Assembly: GCA_016872285.1 (NCBI GenBank)
Contig: VGZZ01000010.1
Coordinates: 1 to 64,000, forward strand
Source: SAR202 cluster bacterium
Lineage (GTDB): Bacteria; Chloroflexota; Dehalococcoidia; Lucifugimonadales; GCA-2712585
Reading direction: 5' to 3'
Length of the DNA stretch: 64,000 nucleotides
The number at the start of each line of letters is the position of its first letter. Positions within the stretch are counted from its first letter, which is position 1. The notes under the pieces were generated by a model. It was given only the letters and a program-made list of their open reading frames with translations, was not told the origin of the DNA and made no database searches. Of the stretch, positions 51,430-59,229 are shown piece by piece. The position numbers were made by a program, and so were the translations under genes.

Positions 51430-52011
51430 CTAGAACTCGACGCCTGGCTGGGCCTTGATGCCCTGGTCCTTGTACGGATGCTTGACCACCTTCATCTCCG
51501 TCACCAGGTCCGCGAACTCGATGAGCTTCTCCGGCGCGTCTCGCCCAGTGATGATGACATGCATCATATGCGGCTTCTGTCGAAGGGTTTCGATTACCTC
51601 CTCCACAGGCACCCAGCCGTAGTGCAGCGGGTAAGTGAACTCGTCCATGATTAGCACATCGTGGCCGCCCTTCAGGATCAAGTCCTTGCACCGCTCCCAC
51701 TGCTTAATCGCCAGGGCCTTGGTCTGCTCCATATCCTTGGAGCGCCATGTAAACCCGTCGCCCATCGCCTCCAGGTCGATGCCCAGCTTCTTGGCGGCGC
51801 GGTGCTCACCGAAATGCGCGCCGGTGTGCTTTAAGAACTGCCTCATGCACACCTTCATATCGCGACCCCATGCCCTGAAAAGCACCCCGAGGGCCGCGGT
51901 AGTCTTCCCCTTGCCGTCGCCGGTGTTGACGATGACCAACCCCTTCTTCACCCCCGGCCCCTTTACTGATTGCGGCTCCTCCGCCTTGCACACGCCCTTG
52001 TTTGGTTCCAT
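51430..52011 (-). CDS. cobO: Cob(I)yrinic acid a,c-diamide adenosyltransferase (CobA/CobO type)
   Basis: 193 residues. P-loop [25 protein letters not shown], typical of the CobA/CobO/BtuR family, followed by [11 protein letters not shown] and [22 protein letters not shown] and [20 protein letters not shown]. It transfers the 5'-deoxyadenosyl group from ATP to the cobalt of corrinoids, so imported corrinoids become coenzyme forms. GGGAGG lies before ATG 52011. It follows the transporter ATPase gene by 13 bases, which places adenosylation directly after uptake. Confidence 0.95.
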   Translation of the reverse strand: MEPNKGVCKAEEPQSVKGPGVKKGLVIVNTGDGKGKTTAALGVLFRAWGRDMKVCMRQFLKHTGAHFGEHRAAKKLGIDLEAMGDGFTWRSKDMEQTKALAIKQWERCKDLILKGGHDVLIMDEFTYPLHYGWVPVEEVIETLRQKPHMMHVIITGRDAPEKLIEFADLVTEMKVVKHPYKDQGIKAQPGVEF

Positions 52012-52024
52012 CTTGTTGCCTCCC

Positions 52025-53305
52025 TCAGCTTCTCGACTGCGACAGCGCCAGCCGCACGCCCTCCACCACCTTCTCCGCCCTGCTCACCAGTCCTCGACGG
52101 CGCAGATCTGCGTACAGCGACGCCGCCTTCCCGCCGGTGAAGTCCCTGCTTTCGAAGCACAATTCCTCCACCAGCACCAGCCGTCCCGCCGCCCCCGCCG
52201 CCTCCAAATTCAAGAAGTTGTTCTCGCCGATGCATATGTCCGCTACTACCACACACTGAGCTTGCCGAATCAACTCCAGGTGTTCCTGGTGCAGAGCCGG
52301 GCTTATAGACGCGAACGAAGGCTGCTTCACGCATGGTATCGACAGCATCTGCGCGGCGTGGAAATCGGTGTCGCCCTCGCCCAGCACTCCCGCCGTCACA
52401 TCGAAGCCCGCGTCTTTGAGCAGGTACATCACACGGCTTCCCTTGCCTCCACCCGCAATCACATGGACCCTCTGAGGCGTACCCGTCTTCCCGCCCTTAT
52501 CTGACGCCTGAGAAAGCACTCGAACCGCCAGCGTGTCCGTCACGGGGTCTGTATATACCAGCGCCTTCACCGCAAAAGCCCTCTCGATGTTCTCCGGTGT
52601 CAGCACATCCCACGGCGTCCCCTCCGCCAGCACCCTGCCCTTGCTCATAAGTATCAGCCGATGGCAGTATCGCGCCGCCAGCGTCAGGTCGTGCATGGCC
52701 GCCACCGCCGCCAGCCCCCTGTCCGTCAGCCCCCGCACCAGCTCCATAACTTGAATCTGGTACTGGATATCAAGGTTGGCCGTCGGCTCATCCAGCAGCA
52801 GCACCCTCGGCCCCTGCGCCAGCGCCCGCGCCACCATCACCCGCTGCCGCTCGCCCCCCGAAAGCGTAGTCACCTGGCGGTCGGCAAAACCCTCCACCTC
52901 CGTCTTTGCCATGGCCTCCATCGCTATGCGACGGTCCGCCTCCCCTTCCACCTGGAACCTGCTCATGTGCGGGTAACGGCCCATGACCACCACCTCCAGG
53001 GCCGTGAAGCCGAAGGTGTATGGCGCGGCCTGGGGCACCATAGCCAGCGCCTGCGCAATCTCCTTCGGCGACATGCCGTCCATGTCGCGCCCCTCCAACG
53101 CCACGGCGCCCCCTTGGCGGCGCATCAGCCCGGACATCGCCTTTATAAGCGTTGTCTTGCCCGCCCCGTTAGGCCCGATAAGCCCCACCAGCTCACCCCG
53201 CCCCACTCCCATGCTGACCGAGTCCAGCAGGCGCGCCGCCTCCACCTCCACCGTCACCCCCACGGCGTCTAAGGGTTTGCCTGAATCCGACGCTGGATTC
53301 TTCAT
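52025..53305 (-). CDS. btuD: Cobalamin ABC transporter ATPase with extra C-terminal domain
   Basis: 426 residues from ATG 53305; the upstream frame to 53404 runs into the preceding binding-protein gene. Residues about 10-235 form an ABC ATPase of the FecCD-associated class ([55 protein letters not shown]). A linker leads to an additional domain of about 150 residues ([61 protein letters not shown]) with a nucleotide-binding-like glycine loop. Such C-terminal extensions are known in some archaeal and bacterial corrinoid ATPases; the function is unclear. The operon partners are btuF and btuC. Vitamin B12 uptake is inferred from the riboswitch and cob genes. Confidence 0.88.
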   Translation of the reverse strand: MKNPASDSGKPLDAVGVTVEVEAARLLDSVSMGVGRGELVGLIGPNGAGKTTLIKAMSGLMRRQGGAVALEGRDMDGMSPKEIAQALAMVPQAAPYTFGFTALEVVVMGRYPHMSRFQVEGEADRRIAMEAMAKTEVEGFADRQVTTLSGGERQRVMVARALAQGPRVLLLDEPTANLDIQYQIQVMELVRGLTDRGLAAVAAMHDLTLAARYCHRLILMSKGRVLAEGTPWDVLTPENIERAFAVKALVYTDPVTDTLAVRVLSQASDKGGKTGTPQRVHVIAGGGKGSRVMYLLKDAGFDVTAGVLGEGDTDFHAAQMLSIPCVKQPSFASISPALHQEHLELIRQAQCVVVADICIGENNFLNLEAAGAAGRLVLVEELCFESRDFTGGKAASLYADLRRRGLVSRAEKVVEGVRLALSQSRS

Positions 53306-53324
53306 CTGTGTCCGTGCCTTCTCA

Positions 53325-54452
53325 TTACGGGGAACTGAACCCTCCGAACTGTTTATTGGCGAAGTCCTGCGGCCACAATATCTTTGCCAGGTCCTCCGCG
53401 CCACGCAGGTTCCAGTGGGAAAGAGTGGTATACAGCTTAGGGTCTACCACGTAAATCTTGTTGTTCTTTATCGCCGGCACCTGGGCCAGCGCCGCGTTCT
53501 TCATAAGCTGGTCTTTGAATGGGTCGCCGCTGTCGTTGGGCTGAGTGATAATTATGACTTCCGGGCTCATGGATATGATACTTTCGGCGCTGATGACCGG
53601 GTTGAACTCCAGCTTAGCCTCCGCCGCCGCGTTGATGCCCCCGGCAGCCTCAATGATCCCGCCCTCGGTGGACTTCAGCCCCGCCGTGTATATCTGGTCA
53701 CCGTACGACGCCACCGCCAACACCTTGGGCTTGCTGGGCTTGTTCCCCACCACCGACTGCAGCGCCTTATGCCTGTCATCTATCTCCTTGGCAAAGGCGA
53801 TAGCCCGTTCCTCTTCGCCGTAGATGTACCCCATCAGCAAAATCGTGTTCCTGCGGCCCGCCGGATCGCCGCTCAGGTCCGTCACCAGCACCTGAAGGCC
53901 CGCTCTCTCCAGGGCGGCCACCTTTTCTTTATTGAAGAAGGCGCTGGTGACCATGATGTCCGGCTTGACCGAAAGTATAGTCTCAGGCTCGGTGCTGATC
54001 GACGGCGCTGCTTTCGCAATCTCGGCGACGTTGGAATACGTCGTATCCTTGGAGACCCCGCCGACGCCCACCACACGAGTTGCCGGCACCAGCGCGTAGG
54101 TTATCTCGTCGTGCCCAATCGACACCGTTACGATGCGGGCAGGTTTGGCCCTTATCTCAAATATGCCGTTCAGCACTTCCACCTGCCGGGGCCAGCCCCT
54201 GTTGTTTGGGTTCACGATCCCCGGTACGCCTGCAAAGGGGCTCGGCTGCGGCGTAGGCGTGGCTGTAGGTGCCGCCGTAGCCGTCGCAGTCGCTGTGGCT
54301 GTCGGAGCCGTCGTTGCTGTCGCGGTGGCCACTGGCGAAGCAGCGGGCTGCTGTGTCGCCGTCGATGTAGCGTCATCCCCGCACGCCGACAATAGAGCGG
54401 CCATTGCTATCAGTGTTCCCAGTATTAAAGCGATTCCCCTTCTTCCTATCAT
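53325..54452 (-). CDS. btuF: Corrinoid-type ABC transporter substrate-binding lipoprotein
   Basis: 375 residues with a lipobox (AALLSACGDD) and a long low-complexity linker of Ala, Thr and Pro (about residues 30-75). The linker suits a tether through a cell envelope layer. The binding domain is of the TroA/FepB-like class (ARIVTVSIGHDEITYALV, VVGVGGVSKDTTYSNV, ILSVKPDIMVTSAFFN, VISAESIISMSPEVIIIT). GGAGGAAAC precedes ATG 54452. Binding of cobalamin is inferred from the riboswitch and cob genes in the transcript; an iron siderophore would be the alternative ligand for this family. Confidence 0.88.
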   Translation of the reverse strand: MIGRRGIALILGTLIAMAALLSACGDDATSTATQQPAASPVATATATTAPTATATATATAAPTATPTPQPSPFAGVPGIVNPNNRGWPRQVEVLNGIFEIRAKPARIVTVSIGHDEITYALVPATRVVGVGGVSKDTTYSNVAEIAKAAPSISTEPETILSVKPDIMVTSAFFNKEKVAALERAGLQVLVTDLSGDPAGRRNTILLMGYIYGEEERAIAFAKEIDDRHKALQSVVGNKPSKPKVLAVASYGDQIYTAGLKSTEGGIIEAAGGINAAAEAKLEFNPVISAESIISMSPEVIIITQPNDSGDPFKDQLMKNAALAQVPAIKNNKIYVVDPKLYTTLSHWNLRGAEDLAKILWPQDFANKQFGGFSSP

Positions 54453-54473
54453 GTTTCCTCCGTTAGTTGAGCC

Positions 54474-55565
54474 TTAAAAAACTCCTGACTTACGCTTGTT
54501 TTTAATCAGCAGGAAAATGAAAAACGGCGCACCCACAAAGGCCGTCACAATGCCTACCTGGAACTCCGCCGGCTGTATCACTGTCCTCGCGATGGTATCC
54601 GCCGCCACCAGGAAAAAGGCCCCGCCCAGTGCGCTGACCGGAATGAGGACTCGATGGTCCGGGCCAAAGATAATCCGCAGCATATGCGGCGCCACCAGCC
54701 CCACGAAGGCCACCACCCCGCTTACCGCCACCGCCACGCCCGTAATCATGGATGCCACGCCGATGAGCATCGGCCTCAAAAGGCCCACCCTAACACCCAT
54801 GGACCGAGCGTCGTCGTCCCCCAACATCAATAAGTTCAAGTCCCGCGAAAAGACCAGGATTACCGCCGCGCCGCCTAGTATCAGCGGCGCCGATATCCCC
54901 ACATGTTCCCAAGAGCGCGAGTCCAGGCTCCCCGCCAGCCAGAAAAGTATCCCACGCAGCGAGTCCTCATCCGCCTCCACCACGATAATCGTTGAAATCA
55001 CCGCCCCTAAAAACGAGCTGACCGCTACGCCCGCAAGTATTATCGTCGCCATAGAGAACCGGCCTCCAACGCCGCCGATGCTGTACACAACAAAAGCCGC
55101 CGCCAGGGACCCCAGGAAAGCAAACGTCGGCAGCGCCATGTAGAAGAGGCCGCTCAGCCCTAACGCTATCGCCAGCACCGCGCCGGTGGCCCCGCCCATG
55201 GATACCCCGATGATCCCCGGGTCCGCCAGCGGGTTCCGAAAAAGGCCCTGCATCGTCGCTCCCGCCGCGCCCAGAGCCATCCCCACCAGTATCCCTACCA
55301 CAATCCTCGGCAGCCGCAGTTGTTCCAGCACCAGCGCCTCGGTCTCGGTGTGCTGCCACGCGTCGATCCCCACATTGTCCAGCATCGCGCTGGCGACGTT
55401 GGCGACGGGTATGTTCACTGGCCCCATACTCATCGACGCCATGCTTGTCCCCAGCAGCGCCAGCGACAGCAGCGCGACGCCAACGGTCAGCCGCCGCACG
55501 ACGCTGGAGTGTCGTGACACCTTCATCAAGCCCGACGCTTTTCTCTGTCCAACCGTTGCTTCCAC
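54474..55565 (-). CDS. btuC: Corrinoid-type ABC transporter permease (FecCD family)
   Basis: 363 residues from GTG 55565. FecCD/BtuC permease with about ten membrane helices: LRLPRIVVGILVGMALGAAGATMQGLFRNPLADPGIIGVSMGG is the strongly conserved signature, and VAFVGLVAPHMLRIIFGPDHRVLIPVSALGGAFFLVAADTIAR is the second. It forms the import channel with the ATPase and lipoprotein encoded next. It is the first gene after the cobalamin riboswitch. ATG at codon 14 is an alternative start. Confidence 0.93.
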   Translation of the reverse strand: MEATVGQRKASGLMKVSRHSSVVRRLTVGVALLSLALLGTSMASMSMGPVNIPVANVASAMLDNVGIDAWQHTETEALVLEQLRLPRIVVGILVGMALGAAGATMQGLFRNPLADPGIIGVSMGGATGAVLAIALGLSGLFYMALPTFAFLGSLAAAFVVYSIGGVGGRFSMATIILAGVAVSSFLGAVISTIIVVEADEDSLRGILFWLAGSLDSRSWEHVGISAPLILGGAAVILVFSRDLNLLMLGDDDARSMGVRVGLLRPMLIGVASMITGVAVAVSGVVAFVGLVAPHMLRIIFGPDHRVLIPVSALGGAFFLVAADTIARTVIQPAEFQVGIVTAFVGAPFFIFLLIKNKRKSGVF

Positions 55566-55596
55566 TCGTCCCTGCCTTGCCTAATTTCCGGACAAC

Positions 55597-55628
55597 AAAA
55601 AACCCCTAGCCGACTCTGGCCAGGGGTT
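55597..55628 (-). terminator. Intrinsic terminator between cobalamin riboswitch and btuC
   Basis: On the minus strand AACCCCTGGCC pairs with GGCTAGGGGTT around AGAGTC, followed by TTTTTT (stem spanning 55628-55597). It lies about 90 bases after the riboswitch core and about 30 before the btuC start, so it is the expression platform: terminated when cobalamin binds, read through when it does not. Confidence 0.85.
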
Positions 55629-55699
55629 AATCACGTACGCTTTGGCAATAGCAGGTGAAAGCCTGCCGCAGGAGCAATCTGTAAGGCGCAGAGTTTGGC

Positions 55700-55880
55700 T
55701 CCAATTTTCCTGAGCAGGTCTCCTGGCTCGCGGATCTTTGCTTGACCGACACCTTCCCGCCCCGGATTATCGGGACAGTGGTCTTATGTCGGCGGCTCCC
55801 CGCTTACAGTGGCGCTACCGCGACGGCTTTTCACCGTCTTCCCTTTTCAGCCTTTTCAGGCGCTCAAGGACAGTAATCTT
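55700..55880 (-). ncRNA. Cobalamin (AdoCbl) riboswitch
   Basis: Minus-strand RNA with the AdoCbl riboswitch marks in order: GGGAAGACGGTGAAAAGCCGTC (as two halves GGGAAGACGGTG and AAAAGCCGTC), GCGCCACTGTAAGCGGGGAG near 55806-55814 (the conserved GCCACTG core), GGGCGGGAAGGTGTCGG and the B12 box GAGCCAGGAGACCTGC at 55714-55729. Spacing and order agree with the Rfam Cobalamin class. It controls btuC-btuF-btuD and the cob genes downstream through the terminator at 55597. Confidence 0.95.
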
Positions 55881-55895
55881 TTAAAGAGCAACCCT

Positions 55896-55925
55896 ATCCT
55901 AAAGGCTATCCCGACTTTCTGTCAA
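55896..55925 (-). promoter_or_regulatory. Promoter of the cobalamin operon
   Basis: On the minus strand TTGACA (55925-55920) and TAGGAT (55901-55896) lie 18 bases apart, immediately ahead of the riboswitch. Transcription would start near 55889, a few bases before the first stem of the riboswitch, as expected. Confidence 0.65.
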
Positions 55926-55977
55926 TCAACTCTGTTGTATTATGGAATTAAGACTGGTGTAAGGAGTGGTAGTTGAT

Positions 55978-56973
55978 ATGGCCCACCAGCACACGCACCA
56001 GGACGCCTTTTTAGCCGACACGGTCCAGGGCTTGCGCGCCTCCCGGCTCACCTTCTTCGCCCTCTTGGCCGCCGCCGTTGGCGAAGCCGTGGTAGTCTAT
56101 TTCACTGACAGCGCCGGTCTCCTGGCCGACACCCTCCATGGCGGCAGCAACGCCGCCACCACCGTACCCCTATGGATCGCCTTTGCCCTCGGAAAGCGTC
56201 GGGCCAACCAGCGGTATCCCTACGGCTACTCGCGAATGGAGGACCTGGCCGGCCTGATAATCCTGGGTTTCATTGCCATCAGCGCCGTTGTCGTCGGCTA
56301 TCAGTCCGTCGATAAGCTTATAAACCGAGAGGAGCCTCACAATCTGGCCCTGGGCATGGCCGCCGGCGCAGCCACCTTTATAGTGGCTGAACTCGTGGCC
56401 CAGTACCGTGTCCGGGTCGGCAAGCAGATCGGCAGCGCCGCCCTCGTCGCCGACGGCCACCACGCCCGCGCTGACGGCCTGGGCTCCCTGGCCGTAGTTT
56501 TTGGCCTCATTGCCGCCGCCATTGGCTTCCCCATCGGCGACGCCCTCGTCGGCCTGGGTATAACCCTGCTCATCGTCTATATCCTCATTCGCGAGGCCGG
56601 CCCCGCCGTCATCTCCCGCGCCGTTGACCGCATGGATCCCAGCCTCCTCCAGCAGGTCAACGAAGCCGCCCTGGCCATCCCCGGCGTCCGCCGCGTTTAC
56701 GACGTGCGCGCCCGGTGGCTCGGCCACTCCCTCATCGCTGAGCTGAGCGTCGGCGTAAATCCAAACATCTCAGTGTCAGAAGGCCATCGCTTATCGCAGG
56801 AAGTCGAACACAAGCTGCTCCACGACATCTCCAAACTGCAGCGGTGTCTCGTCCACATCGAACCTTTCCCCGATGACGGCGCCCTCGTCCACGACATCAC
56901 CGGCCATCACTTCGTCTCTAAGACGGACGAAACCCACGACCATGATCGCGAACATGCTCACAAAAAGGAATGA
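55978..56973 (+). CDS. Cation diffusion facilitator (CDF) family metal efflux protein
   Basis: 331 residues from ATG 55978 (AAGGAG upstream; a GTG at 55966 overlaps the ribosome site). CDF features: six membrane helices starting SRLTFFALLAAAVGEAVVVYF, the metal site in helix 2 (LLADTLHGGSNAATTVPLW), the partner site in helix 5 (LVADGHHARADGLGSLAV: H-x-x-x-D with an extra His) and the cytoplasmic C-terminal domain (DPSLLQQVNEAALAIPGVRRVYDVRARWLG). His-rich ends (MAHQHTHQD, ETHDHDREHAHKKE) suggest zinc. It would export Zn2+, Mn2+ or Co2+. It is divergent from the cobalamin operon; a cobalt link is conceivable but unproven. Confidence 0.9.
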   Translation: MAHQHTHQDAFLADTVQGLRASRLTFFALLAAAVGEAVVVYFTDSAGLLADTLHGGSNAATTVPLWIAFALGKRRANQRYPYGYSRMEDLAGLIILGFIAISAVVVGYQSVDKLINREEPHNLALGMAAGAATFIVAELVAQYRVRVGKQIGSAALVADGHHARADGLGSLAVVFGLIAAAIGFPIGDALVGLGITLLIVYILIREAGPAVISRAVDRMDPSLLQQVNEAALAIPGVRRVYDVRARWLGHSLIAELSVGVNPNISVSEGHRLSQEVEHKLLHDISKLQRCLVHIEPFPDDGALVHDITGHHFVSKTDETHDHDREHAHKKE

Positions 56974-57382
56974 ATTGTCATTCCTGTGAAAATAGACGCC
57001 GCACTAGCCCGTTTCCCTAGGTTTCTTTCTTTTTGAACGCACGATGCTAGTTAAGGTTAGAGGCGTATGAAGTGGTTGACAGCCACCAGGAAAATTCCTT
57101 CCCCCTTGATGGGGGAAGGCGCAGGTCGAAGACTCACCGTGGAGAGATGATGGTGAAACACTAGCTCAACGCTTCGTCCGCCAGGCCGCACAACACCTCC
57201 CACTGGCTTGTCCTTTCCCCCTCATATTTAGTACTAGTACCAAAAAACTAGCATCACTCATCTTGAGAGGAAGAATTGGATAGAAGGATGGACAAAAGTT
57301 GTAGATTGACGCCGCCAGTCTATGAGGACTTAGCGCAAGTTTCTGTTGAATCCGTCCCCCTAGACTGTTAGCATGGGACGCC
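56974..57382. other. Intergenic region with a family C repeat
   Basis: About 410 bases with no credible gene. At 57101-57130 there is CCTTCCCCCTTGATGGGGG + AAGGCGCAGG, a family C stem-loop. A small palindrome TAGTACTAGTA lies near 57230. No preQ1 riboswitch could be recognised before the queuosine transporter gene at 57383. Confidence 0.5.
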
Positions 57383-58102
57383 ATGTCAGACCCTAAAGCC
57401 CAGCACTCCCATCCCATAACGCCCCTCTTCGTCCTCGTCGCCGCCCTCTTTGTCACCACCCTCATCACCGCCAACATCATCGCCGTCAAGCTCATTGTCA
57501 TCGCCGATGAGGTCCTCCCCGCCGCCATTGTCATCTTCCCAGTCAGCTATATCCTCGGCGACGTTCTTACCGAGGTGTTTGGCTTCCGACGCGCCCGGGC
57601 CGTCATATGGCTCGGCTTTCTGTGCAACCTCCTGGCCGTCGGCGGCATGTGGGTCGGCGGCCTGCTCCCCGCCGCCGGCTTCTGGCAGGAAAACGAGGCC
57701 GCCTACGACACCATCCTCGGCTACACACCCCGACTCCTGGCCGCCTCTTTCACCGCTTACCTGATAGGCGAGTTCGCCAACTCCATAATATTGTCCCGCA
57801 TGAAGGTGGCGACAAAGGGACGCTGGCTCTGGATGCGCACCATCGGCTCCACCATCGTCGGCCAGGGCCTGGACTCCGCTATCTTTATCACCATCGCCTT
57901 CGCCGGCGAGGTCCCTGACCTGTGGCGCCTGGTCTGGATCCAGTGGCTCGCCAAAGTCATATATGAAGTCGCCGCCACGCCCCTCACCTATCTGGTGGTC
58001 ACCTACCTCAAACGATGGGAACGCGTAGACGTTTACGACCGTGGCGTCTCCCTCAATCCTCTCCCCGCCTTCGACCAAAAGCTGGGCCGCCAGGTTTCTT
58101 AG
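57383..58102 (+). CDS. Queuosine precursor transporter (YhhQ/QueT-like, VUT family)
   Basis: 239 residues with about six membrane helices. Family marks: LFVTTLITANIIAVKLI, VFPVSYILGDVLTEVFGFRRARAVIWLGF (the conserved P-x-x-Y-x-x-x-D-x-x-x-E-V-x-G segment; Ile replaces Val), FANSIILSRMKVATKGRWLWMRTIGSTIVGQGLDSAIFITIAF and IYEVAATPLTYLVV. Members import queuine or preQ0/preQ1 for tRNA modification. Related que genes are not in the window. The start ATG 57383 lacks a strong ribosome site. The C-terminus is hydrophilic and slightly longer than usual. Confidence 0.92.
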   Translation: MSDPKAQHSHPITPLFVLVAALFVTTLITANIIAVKLIVIADEVLPAAIVIFPVSYILGDVLTEVFGFRRARAVIWLGFLCNLLAVGGMWVGGLLPAAGFWQENEAAYDTILGYTPRLLAASFTAYLIGEFANSIILSRMKVATKGRWLWMRTIGSTIVGQGLDSAIFITIAFAGEVPDLWRLVWIQWLAKVIYEVAATPLTYLVVTYLKRWERVDVYDRGVSLNPLPAFDQKLGRQVS

Positions 58103-58110
58103 CCTGATTC

Positions 58111-58308
58111 CTAAAGCCTCCGCCGGTCCAGCCATTCTATGACCTCCTGCGCCAGCGGACGAAGAAGCCATAACCCCGCAATAATTAGCCCTACGCCTGC
58201 CCCAACCAAAAGCGACATCTCCTGCTGGGAGCCCACTACCGTTAGGGTCGTCCCGCCTGCCAGCAGGATGATAGATATAAAAGTAATGTGCCCTAGCTTC
58301 CCAGTCAT
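58111..58308 (-). CDS. Small two-helix membrane protein
   Basis: 65 residues. Two hydrophobic segments (ITFISIILLAGGTTLTVVG and MSLLVGAGVGLIIAGLWLL) are joined by a short turn (SQQE), and a basic tail (EVIEWLDRRRL) suggests an in-in or hairpin topology. No family was recognised. It is convergent to the queuosine transporter gene (8-base gap). The clean hydrophobic pattern supports a real gene, but the ribosome site is weak. Confidence 0.5.
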   Translation of the reverse strand: MTGKLGHITFISIILLAGGTTLTVVGSQQEMSLLVGAGVGLIIAGLWLLRPLAQEVIEWLDRRRL

Positions 58309-58471
58309 GCCGCGACTTTATTCCAAACTAAGAGCCATAATAGCAACGCCGTCAACTTAACCGTACTTTCGGAGGTCGTCAATACAAATAGCGTTTTCGT
58401 CATGCTGGGATGATAAACTATGCCAAACTTTTGCCCCGCCTAGGGTTTTGCGACTATAACAAAGAATCGAA

Positions 58472-58942
58472 ATGAGCATTACTGACATACTGATTACTAT
58501 GGGCACTGCCGCCGCCCCTGTGGGCGAGCTGCGCGCCGCCATACCCCTGGCTATGGTGGAGTTCGGCGCCCATTGGTACGAGGCGTTCCTATGGGGAACC
58601 TTGGGAAACTTCATCCCGGCCCTGGTCCTTCCCTTTGTTTTATACCGGCTCGGGCATCTCTTGCTCAAGTCGCCCCAGCCCTTCAGAGGCGTCATCCTGT
58701 GGCGCATTGGGCGTCTTAAGAAAGGCGGCGGCGCATGGGCCCATAAACACGGAGGTTGGACTCTCATACTATTGGGGGCCGCCCCTTTGCCTTTCGCCGG
58801 CATATGGACCAGCTGCCTAGCCGCCTGGGCCATGGACCTCCACCCCAAACGCTCTATACCTTATTTGCTTTTGGGATCCTTATCTGAAGCGATTATCGTG
58901 CTGGTGCTGGTTCAACTAGGCGTATCGTTGCTTAAAATTTAG
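58472..58942 (+). CDS. Small multidrug-export family protein (predicted membrane protein)
   Basis: 156 residues, about four membrane helices. The N-terminal AAPVGELRAAIPLAMVEFGAHWYEAFLWGTLGNFIPALVLPFVLY is typical of the Sm_multidrug_ex/COG2426 family; the middle GGGAWAHKHGGWTLILLGAAPLPFAGIWTSCLAAWAM carries its other conserved block (PLPFTGxWT). The name multidrug export is historical and the function is not established. The coding start at ATG 58472 lacks a strong ribosome site. It may be co-transcribed with the 69-residue gene downstream. Confidence 0.85.
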   Translation: MSITDILITMGTAAAPVGELRAAIPLAMVEFGAHWYEAFLWGTLGNFIPALVLPFVLYRLGHLLLKSPQPFRGVILWRIGRLKKGGGAWAHKHGGWTLILLGAAPLPFAGIWTSCLAAWAMDLHPKRSIPYLLLGSLSEAIIVLVLVQLGVSLLKI

Positions 58943-58981
58943 TCGGATACTTAGAAAATATCGGGAGGTCCTTAGCCCTTC

Positions 58982-59191
58982 ATGTACAGCGATGATTTTG
59001 TCCGCCGTCACCGACTATCCGGCCTCGCAAATGGCGTGCTTATCGGCATGGGTCTGACCTTTGTTCTCTATGTTGAGGAAGTAGGGCTAATAGGCTTGGT
59101 TGGCCTATTCGCTGGCGTCGGACTGGAGATCTGGCAGCGGCGGCGAATACCTAAATCTAAAGACAACGATCCTTCCAATAAACAAGGGTAA
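58982..59191 (+). CDS. Small membrane protein of unknown function
   Basis: 69 residues. One or two hydrophobic helices (LANGVLIGMGLTFVLYVEEVGLIGLVGLFAGVGLEIW) lie between a charged start (MYSDDFVRRHRLSG) and a basic C-terminus (QRRRIPKSKDNDPSNKQG). GGGAGGT lies 13 bases ahead of the ATG, longer than ideal. It follows the small multidrug-export-like gene by 39 bases and is convergent to the UPF0182 gene. No family recognised. Confidence 0.5.
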   Translation: MYSDDFVRRHRLSGLANGVLIGMGLTFVLYVEEVGLIGLVGLFAGVGLEIWQRRRIPKSKDNDPSNKQG

Positions 59192-59229
59192 CTCTTGCCC
59201 GTCAATTCAAAGGTGTGGCTCCCGCTGCG

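Noticed and set aside
57250-57382. PreQ1 riboswitch ahead of the queuosine precursor transporter
   Set aside because: The short conserved preQ1 stem and A-rich tail could not be found.
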